A DNA stretch of 64,000 bases from Armatimonadetes bacterium Uphvl-Ar1 (GCA_002162075.1 CP021423.1:2418001-2482000); one strand, 5' to 3'; shown: positions 16,722 through 25,096, counted from the stretch's first letter. Numbers and translations: made by a program. The notes: generated from the sequence alone by a model not told the origin.

Positions 16722-17776
16722 GGGCTCTCATCCTCGACAAAATCGCTAGCGTCACCCAGAATGCCGCTCTCCGCCGAGATGTCCGAATCAGCGACACTTA
16801 CCCCTGTCAAGAAGGCGACATTGTCGCCGTCCGTGTTCTCACAAACAAGGCAACTTACAATGCCCTCGAGCTCACGACAGGAAGAATGTCCATCCTCAAG
16901 CAGGGCGATATCATCGCCGGAGCACTGGGGCATCGCAATGCCCTCCAGGGCTACGCCGGACACATCCCCAGAGCCCTCAAAACTGGCGACACGATTAACC
17001 TCCTCAATATGGGCGGCGTCCTCGGCATTTGCACCAGCCATTCACCACTCGTCGGACCGCCTCACCAATGTGAACTCCTCGGGAGCATTCTCAGCTTCCC
17101 CACCCTCAACTCCCGCCAAGGCGTTCCCGCCAACATCGCTACCAACGCCCCCCAGCTCCAATCCAAACTTCAAAACAATCTCCCCCCCATCATCGCCGTC
17201 ATCGGCACTTGCATGAATTCCGGCAAAACTGAAGCTTGCCTCACCATCATCCAACAACTCGTCCGCCGGGGCCTCAAAGTTTCTGCCGCCAAAACCACAG
17301 GCGTTTCCCTTCGTCGCGACATCCTTGCTATGGAAGATGCCGGAGCCACTGAGGTCGCTATTTTCACTGACCTTGGCATCGTCACAACCCAAGCCTCTAA
17401 CGGTGCAAACCTCACAAAAACCCTTATCAACAAACTCGCTCAGTCAACTCCAGATGTCATCATCCTCGAACTCGGCGATGGACTTCTCGGCGAATATGGA
17501 GTCGCCGCAATTCTGAACGATTCCCAAATCGCCGCATCCCTCACCAGTATCGTCCTCGCCGCTTCCGACCCTGTCGGGGCGTGGGGCGCAGTCGAACTTC
17601 TTAACCGCCGACACCAGATCACGCCCACTCTCATTACCGGACCCGCCACCGACAACACCGCCGGAAGCGAAGTCATTTTCCGTGAAACACAAATCCCCGG
17701 GCTGAACGCTCGCCACAACCCCATTGAGATTGTCGATCTTCTGGCCAAAACTCTCACCCCAAAAACTCATGTCTAA
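16718..17776 (+). CDS. Unknown P-loop NTPase embedded in the arginine operon
   Basis: 352 residues from the ATG at 16718, which overlaps the argG stop (ATGA). Residues 1-130 form a domain rich in G-D and G-G turns (G-D-I-V-A-V-R-V, G-H-R-N-A-L, L-L-N-M-G-G-V-L-G). Residues 160-172 have a Walker A-like G-T-C-M-N-S-G-K-T, and residues 247-261 a hydrophobic strand V-I-I-L-E-L-G-D-G-L-L-G that could serve as Walker B. The C-terminal part resembles dethiobiotin-synthetase/MobB-like or DUF1611-like NTPases. The gene overlaps argC by 8 bases, so it is translated with the pathway. It occupies the slot where other operons hold argD or an acetyltransferase. Its function is unknown; a kinase, ligase or amino-acid-sensing role are all possible. 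Confidence 0.75.
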   Translation: MRALILDKIASVTQNAALRRDVRISDTYPCQEGDIVAVRVLTNKATYNALELTTGRMSILKQGDIIAGALGHRNALQGYAGHIPRALKTGDTINLLNMGGVLGICTSHSPLVGPPHQCELLGSILSFPTLNSRQGVPANIATNAPQLQSKLQNNLPPIIAVIGTCMNSGKTEACLTIIQQLVRRGLKVSAAKTTGVSLRRDILAMEDAGATEVAIFTDLGIVTTQASNGANLTKTLINKLAQSTPDVIILELGDGLLGEYGVAAILNDSQIAASLTSIVLAASDPVGAWGAVELLNRRHQITPTLITGPATDNTAGSEVIFRETQIPGLNARHNPIEIVDLLAKTLTPKTHV

Positions 17777-18818
17777 ACACATCCCCACAATCGTCCTCGG
17801 CAGCACCGGCTACGTCGCCGCCGAAATCATCGGACTTCTTCTGAATCATCCCAGCTTCCGCATCGAAGCCGCAATCAGCACTTCCCAAGCCGGAAACCGG
17901 ATTGACGAAATCTTCCCTCACCTCATCGGCCCCGCCGGAGACTTGACCTTTAAATCGCTCGACCAAATCTCCAATCTCCTCGCCTCAAAACGCCAAACCG
18001 CAATTTTCTCTGCCCTTCCCCACGGTGAAACCGCCGCCTTCATCCAAAACCTGCTCCAGCAGTCCAAAACGAACGCCCAAATCGTGGACGTCTCCGCTGA
18101 TTTTCGTTACCGTACATCCGACGAATACGAAGCAGTCTATGGCAAACCTCATCCCGCACCAGAACTCCTCAGCTCATTTACATGTGCCCTCCCGGACATA
18201 ACCCCATCAACTCCCGACACCCACATAGCTCACCCTGGTTGTTTCACAACATGCGTCACTCTTCCCCTCGCGGGACTCTTTGCATGTGACCTCATCGAAC
18301 CCCATGTCAACGTCTCTGCCGTCACCGGATCAACCGGTGCCGGACGCCAACCCGGAGCAGGCACCCACCACCCGCACCGCCAAAGCTCGATGTGGGCTTA
18401 CCAACCCCTCAATCACCGCCACAAACCAGAAATGGAAAATCTCGTCGCCCCCTGGGAGCCCAACGCGCAAGTCACTTTCGTTCCCCACTCTGGACCGTTC
18501 GCACGAGGTATCCACGCGACAATTTTCGCAACCCTCAAATCAAACTCCGACTCCGAAGCCGTCATCGCCCAACTCCAAAAATTCTTTGAGCCATCTCCAT
18601 TCATCCGTGTCGGCTCCAAGATGCCCGAGCTCAAATCCATTGTCGGCTCAAATCGCTGCCAAATCGGGATCGCTGTCCAGGGCCGACAACTCGTCACGAC
18701 TGGCATCATCGACAATCTCGTGAAAGGTGCTGCCGGAGGTGCCGTCCAGTGGATGAACCGCCTCTTTAGCCTCGAAGAAACTGAGGGCTTGCTCAACGCC
18801 ACTCCCGGCTGGATATAA
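17769..18818 (+). CDS. argC: N-acetyl-gamma-glutamyl-phosphate reductase
   Basis: 349 residues from the ATG at 17769. It has an NAD(P)-binding start (V-L-G-S-T-G-Y-V-A-A-E), the catalytic Cys in H-P-G-C-F-T-T near residue 158, and the family segments G-S-T-G-A-G and F-V-P-H-S-G-P-F-A-R-G. It reduces acylglutamyl phosphate to the semialdehyde. Given the succinyl-type residue in the downstream carbamoyltransferase, the acyl group could be succinyl rather than acetyl. Confidence 0.92.
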   Translation: MSKHIPTIVLGSTGYVAAEIIGLLLNHPSFRIEAAISTSQAGNRIDEIFPHLIGPAGDLTFKSLDQISNLLASKRQTAIFSALPHGETAAFIQNLLQQSKTNAQIVDVSADFRYRTSDEYEAVYGKPHPAPELLSSFTCALPDITPSTPDTHIAHPGCFTTCVTLPLAGLFACDLIEPHVNVSAVTGSTGAGRQPGAGTHHPHRQSSMWAYQPLNHRHKPEMENLVAPWEPNAQVTFVPHSGPFARGIHATIFATLKSNSDSEAVIAQLQKFFEPSPFIRVGSKMPELKSIVGSNRCQIGIAVQGRQLVTTGIIDNLVKGAAGGAVQWMNRLFSLEETEGLLNATPGWI

Positions 18819-18822
18819 ATTC

Positions 18823-19809
18823 ATGAACGACTTCCTCTCCCTCCGAAATCTCCCCCGCGATCAAATTCAGAGCCTGGTCAATCTCGCCCGCGAACTCAAA
18901 GCCAACCCCATAAACGACACCCTCAAAGGAAAAGTGATCGGCCTCCTCTTCATGAATCCCAGCCTCCGCACCCTTGCCAGCTTCCAGTCGGGAATCGGGC
19001 AAATGGGCGGAACCAGCGTCGTGATTCAACCAGGCACCGGAACCTGGACTCTCGAAACCCGTGACGGCGTCGTGATGGATGGCTCCGAAGTCGAACATAT
19101 CAGCGAAGCTATCCCCGTTCTTGCCTCTTATTGCGACATTCTTGGCATCCGTTCGTTCGCCAATCAAATCAATCTCAAAGAAGATCTCGCCGACGGCCTC
19201 ATGCACAAGTTTGCCGACCTCTCCCCCAAACCTCTCATCAACATGGAATCCGCCAGCGATCACCCGTGCCAAGCCCTCGCCGATTGGCAAACCCTCGATG
19301 AACTCAACATCCCGTCAGACGGCAACTTCGTCCTCAGCTGGGCATGGCATCCTAAACCTCTCTCCTACGCTGTACCCCGCGCTGCCCTTTCCATGGCCTC
19401 CCTCCGAGGAATGAATATCACGATCCACTCCCCCAAATCTCACCCTATCCCCGATGAACTCATCGCCGAAGCCAAAACCCTCGGCGCAAAGTCCATCCGC
19501 CACACCCATACCCCCGCCGAATCACTCAAAAACGCCGATGTTCTCTACTGCAAATCGTGGGTTGCCCCCCAAAACTACGGCAATCCGGAAGCTGAGATGC
19601 TCCTCCGGAAAGACCTCCGTAACTGGTGCGTCGCCGAATCCTGGTTCCAAACCGCAGAGCCCGACGCCAAATTCATGCACTGCCTGCCCGTACGTCGCAA
19701 CGTCAAAGTCGCCGACGAAATTCTCGATGGTCCTCGCTCTGTCGTCATCCATCAAGCCGAAAATCGACTTCACGCTCAAAAGGCAATCCTCACAAACCTG
19801 ATCAACTGA
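18823..19809 (+). CDS. argF': N-acylornithine carbamoyltransferase (ArgF', acetyl/succinyl-ornithine type)
   Basis: A 328-residue protein related to the acylornithine rather than the ordinary ornithine transcarbamylases. Carbamoyl-phosphate binding is shown by F-M-N-P-S-L-R-T (43-50), H-P-C-Q (147-150) and H-C-L-P (286-289). The stretch G-T-W-T-L-E-T-R-D-G-V-V-M-D-G (71-87) and S-W-A-W-H-P-K-P-L (172-180) are family hallmarks. Residue 90 (in D-G-S-E-V-E-H) aligns with the specificity position that is Glu92 in Xanthomonas acetylornithine and Pro90 in Bacteroides succinylornithine enzymes. Here it is Val, which points to succinylornithine. It replaces argF/argI in the route, so citrulline is made as an acyl derivative and deacylated by ArgE'. 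Confidence 0.9.
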   Translation: MNDFLSLRNLPRDQIQSLVNLARELKANPINDTLKGKVIGLLFMNPSLRTLASFQSGIGQMGGTSVVIQPGTGTWTLETRDGVVMDGSEVEHISEAIPVLASYCDILGIRSFANQINLKEDLADGLMHKFADLSPKPLINMESASDHPCQALADWQTLDELNIPSDGNFVLSWAWHPKPLSYAVPRAALSMASLRGMNITIHSPKSHPIPDELIAEAKTLGAKSIRHTHTPAESLKNADVLYCKSWVAPQNYGNPEAEMLLRKDLRNWCVAESWFQTAEPDAKFMHCLPVRRNVKVADEILDGPRSVVIHQAENRLHAQKAILTNLIN

Positions 19810-19810
19810 C

Positions 19811-20683
19811 ATGCAATCCACCACCGTCCAAGCCCTCCGCCACGCCTTGCCCTATCTCGAACATTACCGTGGCAAACTCTTTGTCTTGAAATGTGGCGGC
19901 GAGGCCCTTGGGCACCCGTCCCACCTCGCCAGCCTCATCGAGCAAATCGCCGTCCTCCACCAACTTGGAATCCAAATTGCCCTCGTTCACGGTGGCGCCC
20001 CGCAAGCCACTCAACTCGCCAAGACCTTAGGACAAGAGCCAACATTCATTGACGGTCGCCGGGTCACGACCCCAGAAGCCCTCGAATCCACAATCATGGC
20101 GATCAACGGGCTCGCTCAAGCCACACTGCTCGCCGCCGCCCGCCGGCAAAATCTACCCGCAATTGGCCTCTCCGGGATCGATCACGGAATCATTCAATCC
20201 ACTAAACGCCCACCCGTCAAAACCAGCCAAGGCACTAAGGATTTCGGTCAAGTTGGAGACATTCAAACCGTCAACTGTAAACCGCTCAAAAACCTGATTG
20301 CCAATCAAACGATCCCTTTCATGAGCCCCATCTCCGCCGATTCAGAAGGCCAAATCCTCAACATCAATGCCGATGACGTCGCCGCCCAAATCGCCCTGGC
20401 TCTTGGAGCTACCAAGCTCATTCTGGTCACAACTCCCCGGGGCATCCTGAGCGATCCCGGAGATCAAAACTCTCTGATCTCCCAACTCACCCTTTCCGAG
20501 CTCGATCAACTGCATCGGAGCGGAATAATCTCGACCGGTATGCTCCCCAAATCCAAAGCCATTCGCACCGCTCTGGAAAACGGTGTCGAGCGCGTTCACG
20601 TCATCAGCTACCAGTTCCCTGACAGCATCCTCACCGAAGTTTTCACCAATGAGGGCTGCGGTACCCTGATCCTCAATGACTAG
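19811..20683 (+). CDS. argB: Acetylglutamate kinase family (N-acylglutamate kinase)
   Basis: A 290-residue amino-acid-kinase fold protein: the N-terminal V-L-K-C-G-G-E-A-L, the L-V-H-G-G loop near residue 59, the T-P-E-A-L-E segment and the C-terminal S-T-G-M-L-P-K nucleotide site. It phosphorylates N-acetyl- or N-succinyl-glutamate. It starts one base after the argF' stop. A 201-base stretch with no gene separates it from argE', the only large gap in the operon. Confidence 0.9.
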   Translation: MQSTTVQALRHALPYLEHYRGKLFVLKCGGEALGHPSHLASLIEQIAVLHQLGIQIALVHGGAPQATQLAKTLGQEPTFIDGRRVTTPEALESTIMAINGLAQATLLAAARRQNLPAIGLSGIDHGIIQSTKRPPVKTSQGTKDFGQVGDIQTVNCKPLKNLIANQTIPFMSPISADSEGQILNINADDVAAQIALALGATKLILVTTPRGILSDPGDQNSLISQLTLSELDQLHRSGIISTGMLPKSKAIRTALENGVERVHVISYQFPDSILTEVFTNEGCGTLILND

Positions 20684-20884
20684 TTTAATTACTTTGAACC
20701 GAATGTTCCCCGTCAGGTCGATGAGACACTCTTTGACGTTCTCCCGATCGCTCATCTCAGCTATGGAAGCGCTTCATTTTCGGGTAGGCGGGAACCCAGT
20801 CCCGAGAGAGAGTGCCAAAGGCACCTCCTTAATCCTAACCAAGTCTCAAGTAAGCGATCAACTGTGTCAGGGGGATACCACCCT
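20684..20884 (+). repeat. Non-coding insertion-like stretch inside the arginine operon
   Basis: This 201-base gap breaks an otherwise overlapping operon. It contains small inverted repeats: GAAGCGCTTC (20766-20775) and GTGCC-AAA-GGCAC (20812-20824), plus a GGGA...TCCC pair around 20790-20802. A short minus-strand frame starting at 20755 runs into argB and looks like chance. The clustered palindromes suggest a REP-like or mobile repeat relic. A copy elsewhere would be needed to prove it, and none is in the window. Confidence 0.35.
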
Positions 20885-21933
20885 GTGACTAACCTCCTCG
20901 CCCTCCACCGCGATCTCATCGCGATCCCTTCCGTTTCCCACAGCGAAACAGAAATCGCTGACTTCGTCTTCTCCTACCTCACACAAAACGGCATAACCCC
21001 AACTCGAATCGGCAACAACATCATCGCCCAGACCAGCGACGAAACACGACTTCTCCTCAATTCCCACCTCGACACCGTGCCCCCAACGATGCGTGGACGC
21101 GACCTCCCTGGGAACCCACTCAAGAGAACGACATCATCTTCGGCCTCGGATCCAACGACGCAAAAGGATGTGTTGCCGCCATGATCACCGCCTTCATCGC
21201 CAACAAATCAACCCCCGGACTGGCCCTCCTCCTCAGTCCCGAAGAAGAAACCGGTGGTCAAGGCACCGAATTTGCTTGGCCGATCCTCCGCGATGAACAG
21301 AACTGGCACCCGGAAGCCATCATCGTCGGCGAACCTTCCGAACTCCAAATCGGCACCGTCCAACGCGGACTTCTCCTCCTGGACCTCGTCGCAAAGGGCC
21401 AAGCCAGCCACGCCGCTAACGCCGACCCGAGTGGCAAAACGAATCCCATTTTCACTCTTGCCCGTGACCTCGTCAAGCTCCAAAACATCACCCTCACCCC
21501 TCACGCCGAACTTGGTCAACCCACCATCCAACCGACCACCTTGACGGGAGCCGAAGCCCGAAATCAGATCCCTGGCGAAGCCCGAGCCAGCTTCGATATC
21601 CGAACCGTTCCTATCGAAACCCACGCTGAAATCATCGCTCTCCTTGAAGAAACTCTCACCTCCGAAATTGAAGTTCGATCCCAACGGCTCACGCCTTTCG
21701 CTTGCAACCCCGAAGCCCGAATCATCCGGACAATACAATCCCTCCACCCACAGTCCAAAACCTTCGCCAGCCGCACGATGTCGGATCAAGTCCACTTCAC
21801 TGGGTTCAATGCCGTCAAATTCGGTCCTGGTGTCTCTGCCCGATCCCATACTGCCGACGAATTTATCCTCGCTTCCGAACTCATCGCCGGGGCACAAGCC
21901 TACGACCAAATCATCAAGGAATTCCTATCATGA
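20885..21933 (+). CDS. argE': N-acyl-citrulline/ornithine deacylase (ArgE'/LysK-type M20 peptidase), frameshifted
   Basis: GTG at 20885 preceded by an AGGGGG sequence; a GTG at 20864 is an alternative. The M20 fold is clear: metal-site N-S-H-L-D-T-V-P-P, then D-A-K-G in the other frame, S-P-E-E-E-T-G-G-Q-G and the final S-A-R-S-H-T-A-D-E. As given, the frame breaks at the C5 run 21080-21084. One extra C yields H-L-D-T-V-P-P-N-D-A-W and one continuous protein of about 349 residues. It should remove the acyl group from N-acylcitrulline after ArgF', matching the Bacteroidetes pathway. It overlaps argH by 4 bases (ATGA). The frameshift is probably a sequence error. Confidence 0.85.
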
Positions 21934-23108
21934 ACAAAACGACTCGCCTCTGGGACAAAGGCCAACCCATCAACGACCAAATCCTCGCCTTTACCGTTGG
22001 CAACGACCCCCTCCTCGACCAACGCCTTATCCCCTACGACATTACTGCCAGCGTCGCCCACGCCCAAATGCTTGGCGAACAAAACCACCTCACCCCAGAA
22101 GAAGTCGAAAAACTCACCCGAGCCCTCGAAGAACTCCGAAGCGAAGACATCCAAATCTCTATACAAGAAGAGGACTGCCACACCGCCATCGAAAACCACC
22201 TCACCCAAAAGCTCGGCGGCCTCGGCGGCAAGATTCACCTCGGACGATCCCGCAACGACCAAGTTCTCACTGCCCTCCGACTCTATTACCGTCAAGTTAT
22301 TGCCGATATTCATTCCTACACAAAAGAGGCCGTGGCAAGTCTGATAGAGCTCGCCCACAACCAAGGCGAGATCAAAATCCCTGGATACACCCACCTCCAA
22401 CAAGCCATGCCCTCATCTGTATCTCTATGGGCTGATGGATACGTTGCCGAGCTCAATCATTCTCTCAACTCATTTGCCGCCGCCGATCACCTCGTCATAC
22501 TCAACCCCCTCGGGTCTGCCGCAGGCTACGGCACCCCCGGGCTCACCCTTGACCGTGAATCCACTACCAAAAAACTCGGATTCAACCAAACCCACGAACC
22601 CGTCACCGCCCCACAACTCAGTCGAGGAAAAGCTGAATCCGCCCTCGCGTTCAGCCTGTGCCTCATCATGCAAGATCTCGGCCGACTCGCCGCCGATCTC
22701 TGTCTCTATAACTCCCAAGAATTTGCCCTCGTCACCCTTGCCGATGACATCACGACCGGGTCAAGCATCATGCCCCAAAAGCGCAATCCCGATGTCTTCG
22801 AACTCATCCGGGGCCACTCCGCCCAGGCTCCCGCCGAACTCCAAGCCATCCAGAACATAACCCTCAAGATGTCCTCTGGCTACCACCGCGACCTTCAACT
22901 GATCAAAGAACCTCTCTTCCGACTCATTGACCGCACCCAACAAACCCTCCAAATCACCGCCTACGCTCTGACACGAATCACCTTCGACACCGACCGAGCG
23001 GCTCAAATAACTGACCCCGGAATCCACGCCGCCGAAGCCGCATTTGCTCTCGTTCAAACAGAGAAAATCAGCTTCCGTGAAGCCTACCGCCGCATCGCAG
23101 CAAACTAA
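21930..23108 (+). CDS. argH: Argininosuccinate lyase (short form)
   Basis: 392 residues from the ATG at 21930. It has the fumarase/aspartase superfamily signature S-S-I-M-P-Q-K-R-N-P-D near residue 277 and the catalytic G-Y-T-H-L-Q-Q-A-M-P region. Most ArgH are about 460 residues; this one lacks the C-terminal tail and ends at F-R-E-A-Y-R-R-I, as in Bacteroidetes-type operons. It splits argininosuccinate to arginine and fumarate, the last step. A strong hairpin terminator follows. Confidence 0.92.
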   Translation: MNKTTRLWDKGQPINDQILAFTVGNDPLLDQRLIPYDITASVAHAQMLGEQNHLTPEEVEKLTRALEELRSEDIQISIQEEDCHTAIENHLTQKLGGLGGKIHLGRSRNDQVLTALRLYYRQVIADIHSYTKEAVASLIELAHNQGEIKIPGYTHLQQAMPSSVSLWADGYVAELNHSLNSFAAADHLVILNPLGSAAGYGTPGLTLDRESTTKKLGFNQTHEPVTAPQLSRGKAESALAFSLCLIMQDLGRLAADLCLYNSQEFALVTLADDITTGSSIMPQKRNPDVFELIRGHSAQAPAELQAIQNITLKMSSGYHRDLQLIKEPLFRLIDRTQQTLQITAYALTRITFDTDRAAQITDPGIHAAEAAFALVQTEKISFREAYRRIAAN

Positions 23109-23143
23109 GCAAACCCGCACCAACTTCAATACTTAAAAATTCA

Positions 23144-23182
23144 AAGTTGCTCTCCTTTCCCTAAAAGAAAGAAGAGCAACTT
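23144..23182. terminator. Bidirectional terminator between argH and rsr
   Basis: A 10-bp perfect inverted repeat (AAGTTGCTCT / AGAGCAACTT) encloses an inner CTTTC/GAAAG pair. Read on the minus strand it is followed by TTTGAATTTTT, so it best fits termination of the rsr transcript, and it would also slow argH readthrough. Confidence 0.75.
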
Positions 23183-23189
23183 ATGACCG

Positions 23190-24779
23190 TTAGTCCGCCA
23201 GAAACTGGCGAATCAAACTCGGAACCGAAGCATCAAATCCCACTACATTGAGTGTGAGCGGATCACCCGGATCTCCAATTGTTGACCTCGAAGAAGCCAT
23301 TGCGACAACAATCAACTTCGCCCGAGGATTTAACTTGCTTCGGTACTCCTTCATCGCTTGCGCCGGATGCTGACTTCCGTACCAGGTTTCTGAGTCTGTG
23401 TAGATCACAAACGCGTCCACCGCCAACTTCCGCTTCAGCGCAAAGTGGATCGGAGCCGCACAGTCCGTTCCTCCGCCTCCGGTCTTCTCAAGAATCCCGA
23501 CTACGTGATCCAATCGCATTGAACGATTCAACTTCAGTTCATACGCTTTCGTGTCAAAAGCGATATGCGTAACCGATTCTTCTTGAGCCGAAGTCACGAG
23601 AGCCATCGCCGCACAAGCCTTTCGGCAGTCCAGCCCGGCAATTCCCGCAACCGACGTTCCGCACATCGATCCCGAAACGTCAAGCCCCAGCACCAAGCGT
23701 CGGCCCGCTGATTCCACGTTCTCGAACGAGTCGTAAAACGCACGGTCAAGCGCATCAACCACTCTTTGAACCGGCTTCCACGTTCCAGTTCCCCGGAACC
23801 CTCGCCCGCTCGAATAAGTGTTCAAAGCCGCCAAAATGGTGATCGGGTGAATCCGCGACTTCCGCAACCGCATCGGGTTCTCAAGCGCCGAAACAACCGT
23901 TTCAACTCCGTTCGAGTACCCCGAAAGGATGCCCTTACGCAACACGCCAAGCTTGGAAAGATTTCCCAAATTTCGCAGCATCGCCGTCAATGGCATATCA
24001 TCCAACAAAGCTTCCCAAACCAGCGGCTCAGTCAACCATTCTGTCGGAACAGCTTCTCGCGGTATCCGATTCTCGCGAATCAAACGACACGCTTCCGCAA
24101 GATCAGTCACTTGGTGTAAAGCCATCGCCGCCCGAACAATCGGAATCTCCAGATTCAACTCCTTAGCCGTTGCCCACTTGAACAAAGCATTGTGCTCGTC
24201 CGACACCGCTACCGGGTGAGCGAGCCGCAGCAAGTCACGGTGACTCCAACCATTCCGAGACTGATACTTGATCAATCCGTAAGCCAAGGCCTCCGCAGAT
24301 TGCGAGTTGTACCAATTTCCAATTGCCTTCCGCAATCCGCGACCCCATCCTCGGAGAGAGTCACAAGCTGAAGCAAATGCAAACAAGTGCGTTCCAGTTC
24401 GGCATACGAGCGGTACGGCAACATAGGCTGCCTTCCGAGTCGGCTCATCCCCGTACGTTGTCGCCAACGCAAGAGCAAAAATCGCCGCATCGTTCTTCGG
24501 TGCCAGATTTTTCGTGCTGACCTCAATGATTCGCGATACTAACCGCAAACCATCTTCCTTGATTGCCTCGATCACGTTCTGGGCGTTCATCTCCGTCAAG
24601 GCCATGGCCCCAACGTAATAAGTACCTGTCTCGCTCCCAAGGATCAAGAAACGGTCAACGAGTTCCCATCGATCAACCGCCCATCCAAAGCCACCTGCAT
24701 GGTTCTTGGTCTGACCAGAACCTGCAATAGCTCGATTTTGACGGGTCTTATTCGATTGGAAGAGTTGTGTGTATTTCAT
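23190..24779 (-). CDS. rsr: Ro60-type TROVE domain protein (Rsr)
   Basis: A 529-residue protein, the usual length of bacterial Ro. Residues about 10-360 form the HEAT-repeat TROVE ring that binds Y RNA on its outer surface and single-stranded 3' ends in its cavity. Residues about 361-529 are a von Willebrand A domain with an intact MIDAS: D-V-S-G-S-M (367-372), Thr in G-G-G-T-D-C (435-440) and Y-T-D-S-E-T (460-465). AAGGAG lies 9 bases before the ATG. In Deinococcus, Ro with its Y RNA works in rRNA maturation and with PNPase in RNA decay. Here five Y-RNA-like elements lie between a sigma70-type promoter and this gene on the same strand, so all are probably transcribed together. Confidence 0.95.
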   Translation of the reverse strand: MKYTQLFQSNKTRQNRAIAGSGQTKNHAGGFGWAVDRWELVDRFLILGSETGTYYVGAMALTEMNAQNVIEAIKEDGLRLVSRIIEVSTKNLAPKNDAAIFALALATTYGDEPTRKAAYVAVPLVCRTGTHLFAFASACDSLRGWGRGLRKAIGNWYNSQSAEALAYGLIKYQSRNGWSHRDLLRLAHPVAVSDEHNALFKWATAKELNLEIPIVRAAMALHQVTDLAEACRLIRENRIPREAVPTEWLTEPLVWEALLDDMPLTAMLRNLGNLSKLGVLRKGILSGYSNGVETVVSALENPMRLRKSRIHPITILAALNTYSSGRGFRGTGTWKPVQRVVDALDRAFYDSFENVESAGRRLVLGLDVSGSMCGTSVAGIAGLDCRKACAAMALVTSAQEESVTHIAFDTKAYELKLNRSMRLDHVVGILEKTGGGGTDCAAPIHFALKRKLAVDAFVIYTDSETWYGSQHPAQAMKEYRSKLNPRAKLIVVAMASSRSTIGDPGDPLTLNVVGFDASVPSLIRQFLAD

Positions 24780-24820
24780 TTCTTTTTTCTCCTTGTGTTT
24801 TCCAGTCTGATTTCAGTCTC

Positions 24821-24929
24821 GCGGGCAAGTGGCGCCATGGCGTAAACATTGGCAAAGCCAACGCCCCCTAGATTTGAACTAGGTAAACCCAAAAGGGCCT
24901 CTTACCGATAAGCCAGAGCTTCGGCCCGC
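24821..24929 (-). ncRNA. Y RNA-like element Y5 (T-arm module)
   Basis: 109 nt, the copy closest to rsr (42 bases upstream of its start). The ends pair GCGGGC/GCCCGC. The 5' strand carries GGGCCGAAG and GGCTTATC; the 3' strand has GCCATGG (pairing with CTCTGGC) and the CTTGC box. The insert has a perfect T-arm, CCTAG-TTCAAAT-CTAGG (24867-24883), followed at once by a helix of up to 10 bp (GGGCGTTGGC, loop TTT, GCCAATGTTT) that mimics an acceptor stem capped by a triloop. No D-arm is seen. This is a reduced version of the permuted-tRNA module of Y3. Confidence 0.85.
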
Positions 24930-24948
24930 AAGAAAGGCGTTTTGTAAC

Positions 24949-25096
24949 GACTTCCGGACAAGGCTTGGCCTGGGAAAAGTTGCCCGTCCGCGATCCACTC
25001 GCCTCAACGCAGCGCGTTGGTCGCTCTTTCCAGCGAAGACACCCAAAGTGGGCAACTAGGATAGGAGGGATAACCCAAACATCCGGCCCGGAAGTC
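24949..25096 (-). ncRNA. Y RNA-like element Y4 (multi-hairpin module)
   Basis: 148 nt. The outer stem GACTTCCGG/CCGGAAGTC is a perfect 9 bp. The Ro-type 5' strand is GGGCCGGATG then TTTGGGTTATC; the 3' strand has CCCAGG (pairing TTTGGG) and the CTTGT box. The insert is closed by a perfect 7-bp stem GTTGCCC/GGGCAAC (25050-25056 with 24979-24985). Inside are three hairpins: TCGCT/AGCGA, CAACGC/GCGTTG and GCGA/TCGC. The resulting four-way junction is cloverleaf-shaped but has no TTCGA-type T-loop, so it is not an obvious tRNA mimic. Confidence 0.82.

Noticed and set aside
20684-20884. Riboswitch or attenuator for argE'
   Set aside because: No recognisable riboswitch core, no T-run after the hairpins, and no leader peptide with Arg codons.
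24865-24941. Alternative acceptor stem for Y5, AACGCCT (24935-24941) with GGGCGTT
   Set aside because: The 7-bp match is real but would break the covarying Ro-type outer and inner stems shared by all five copies, and the intervening segment gives no anticodon arm.
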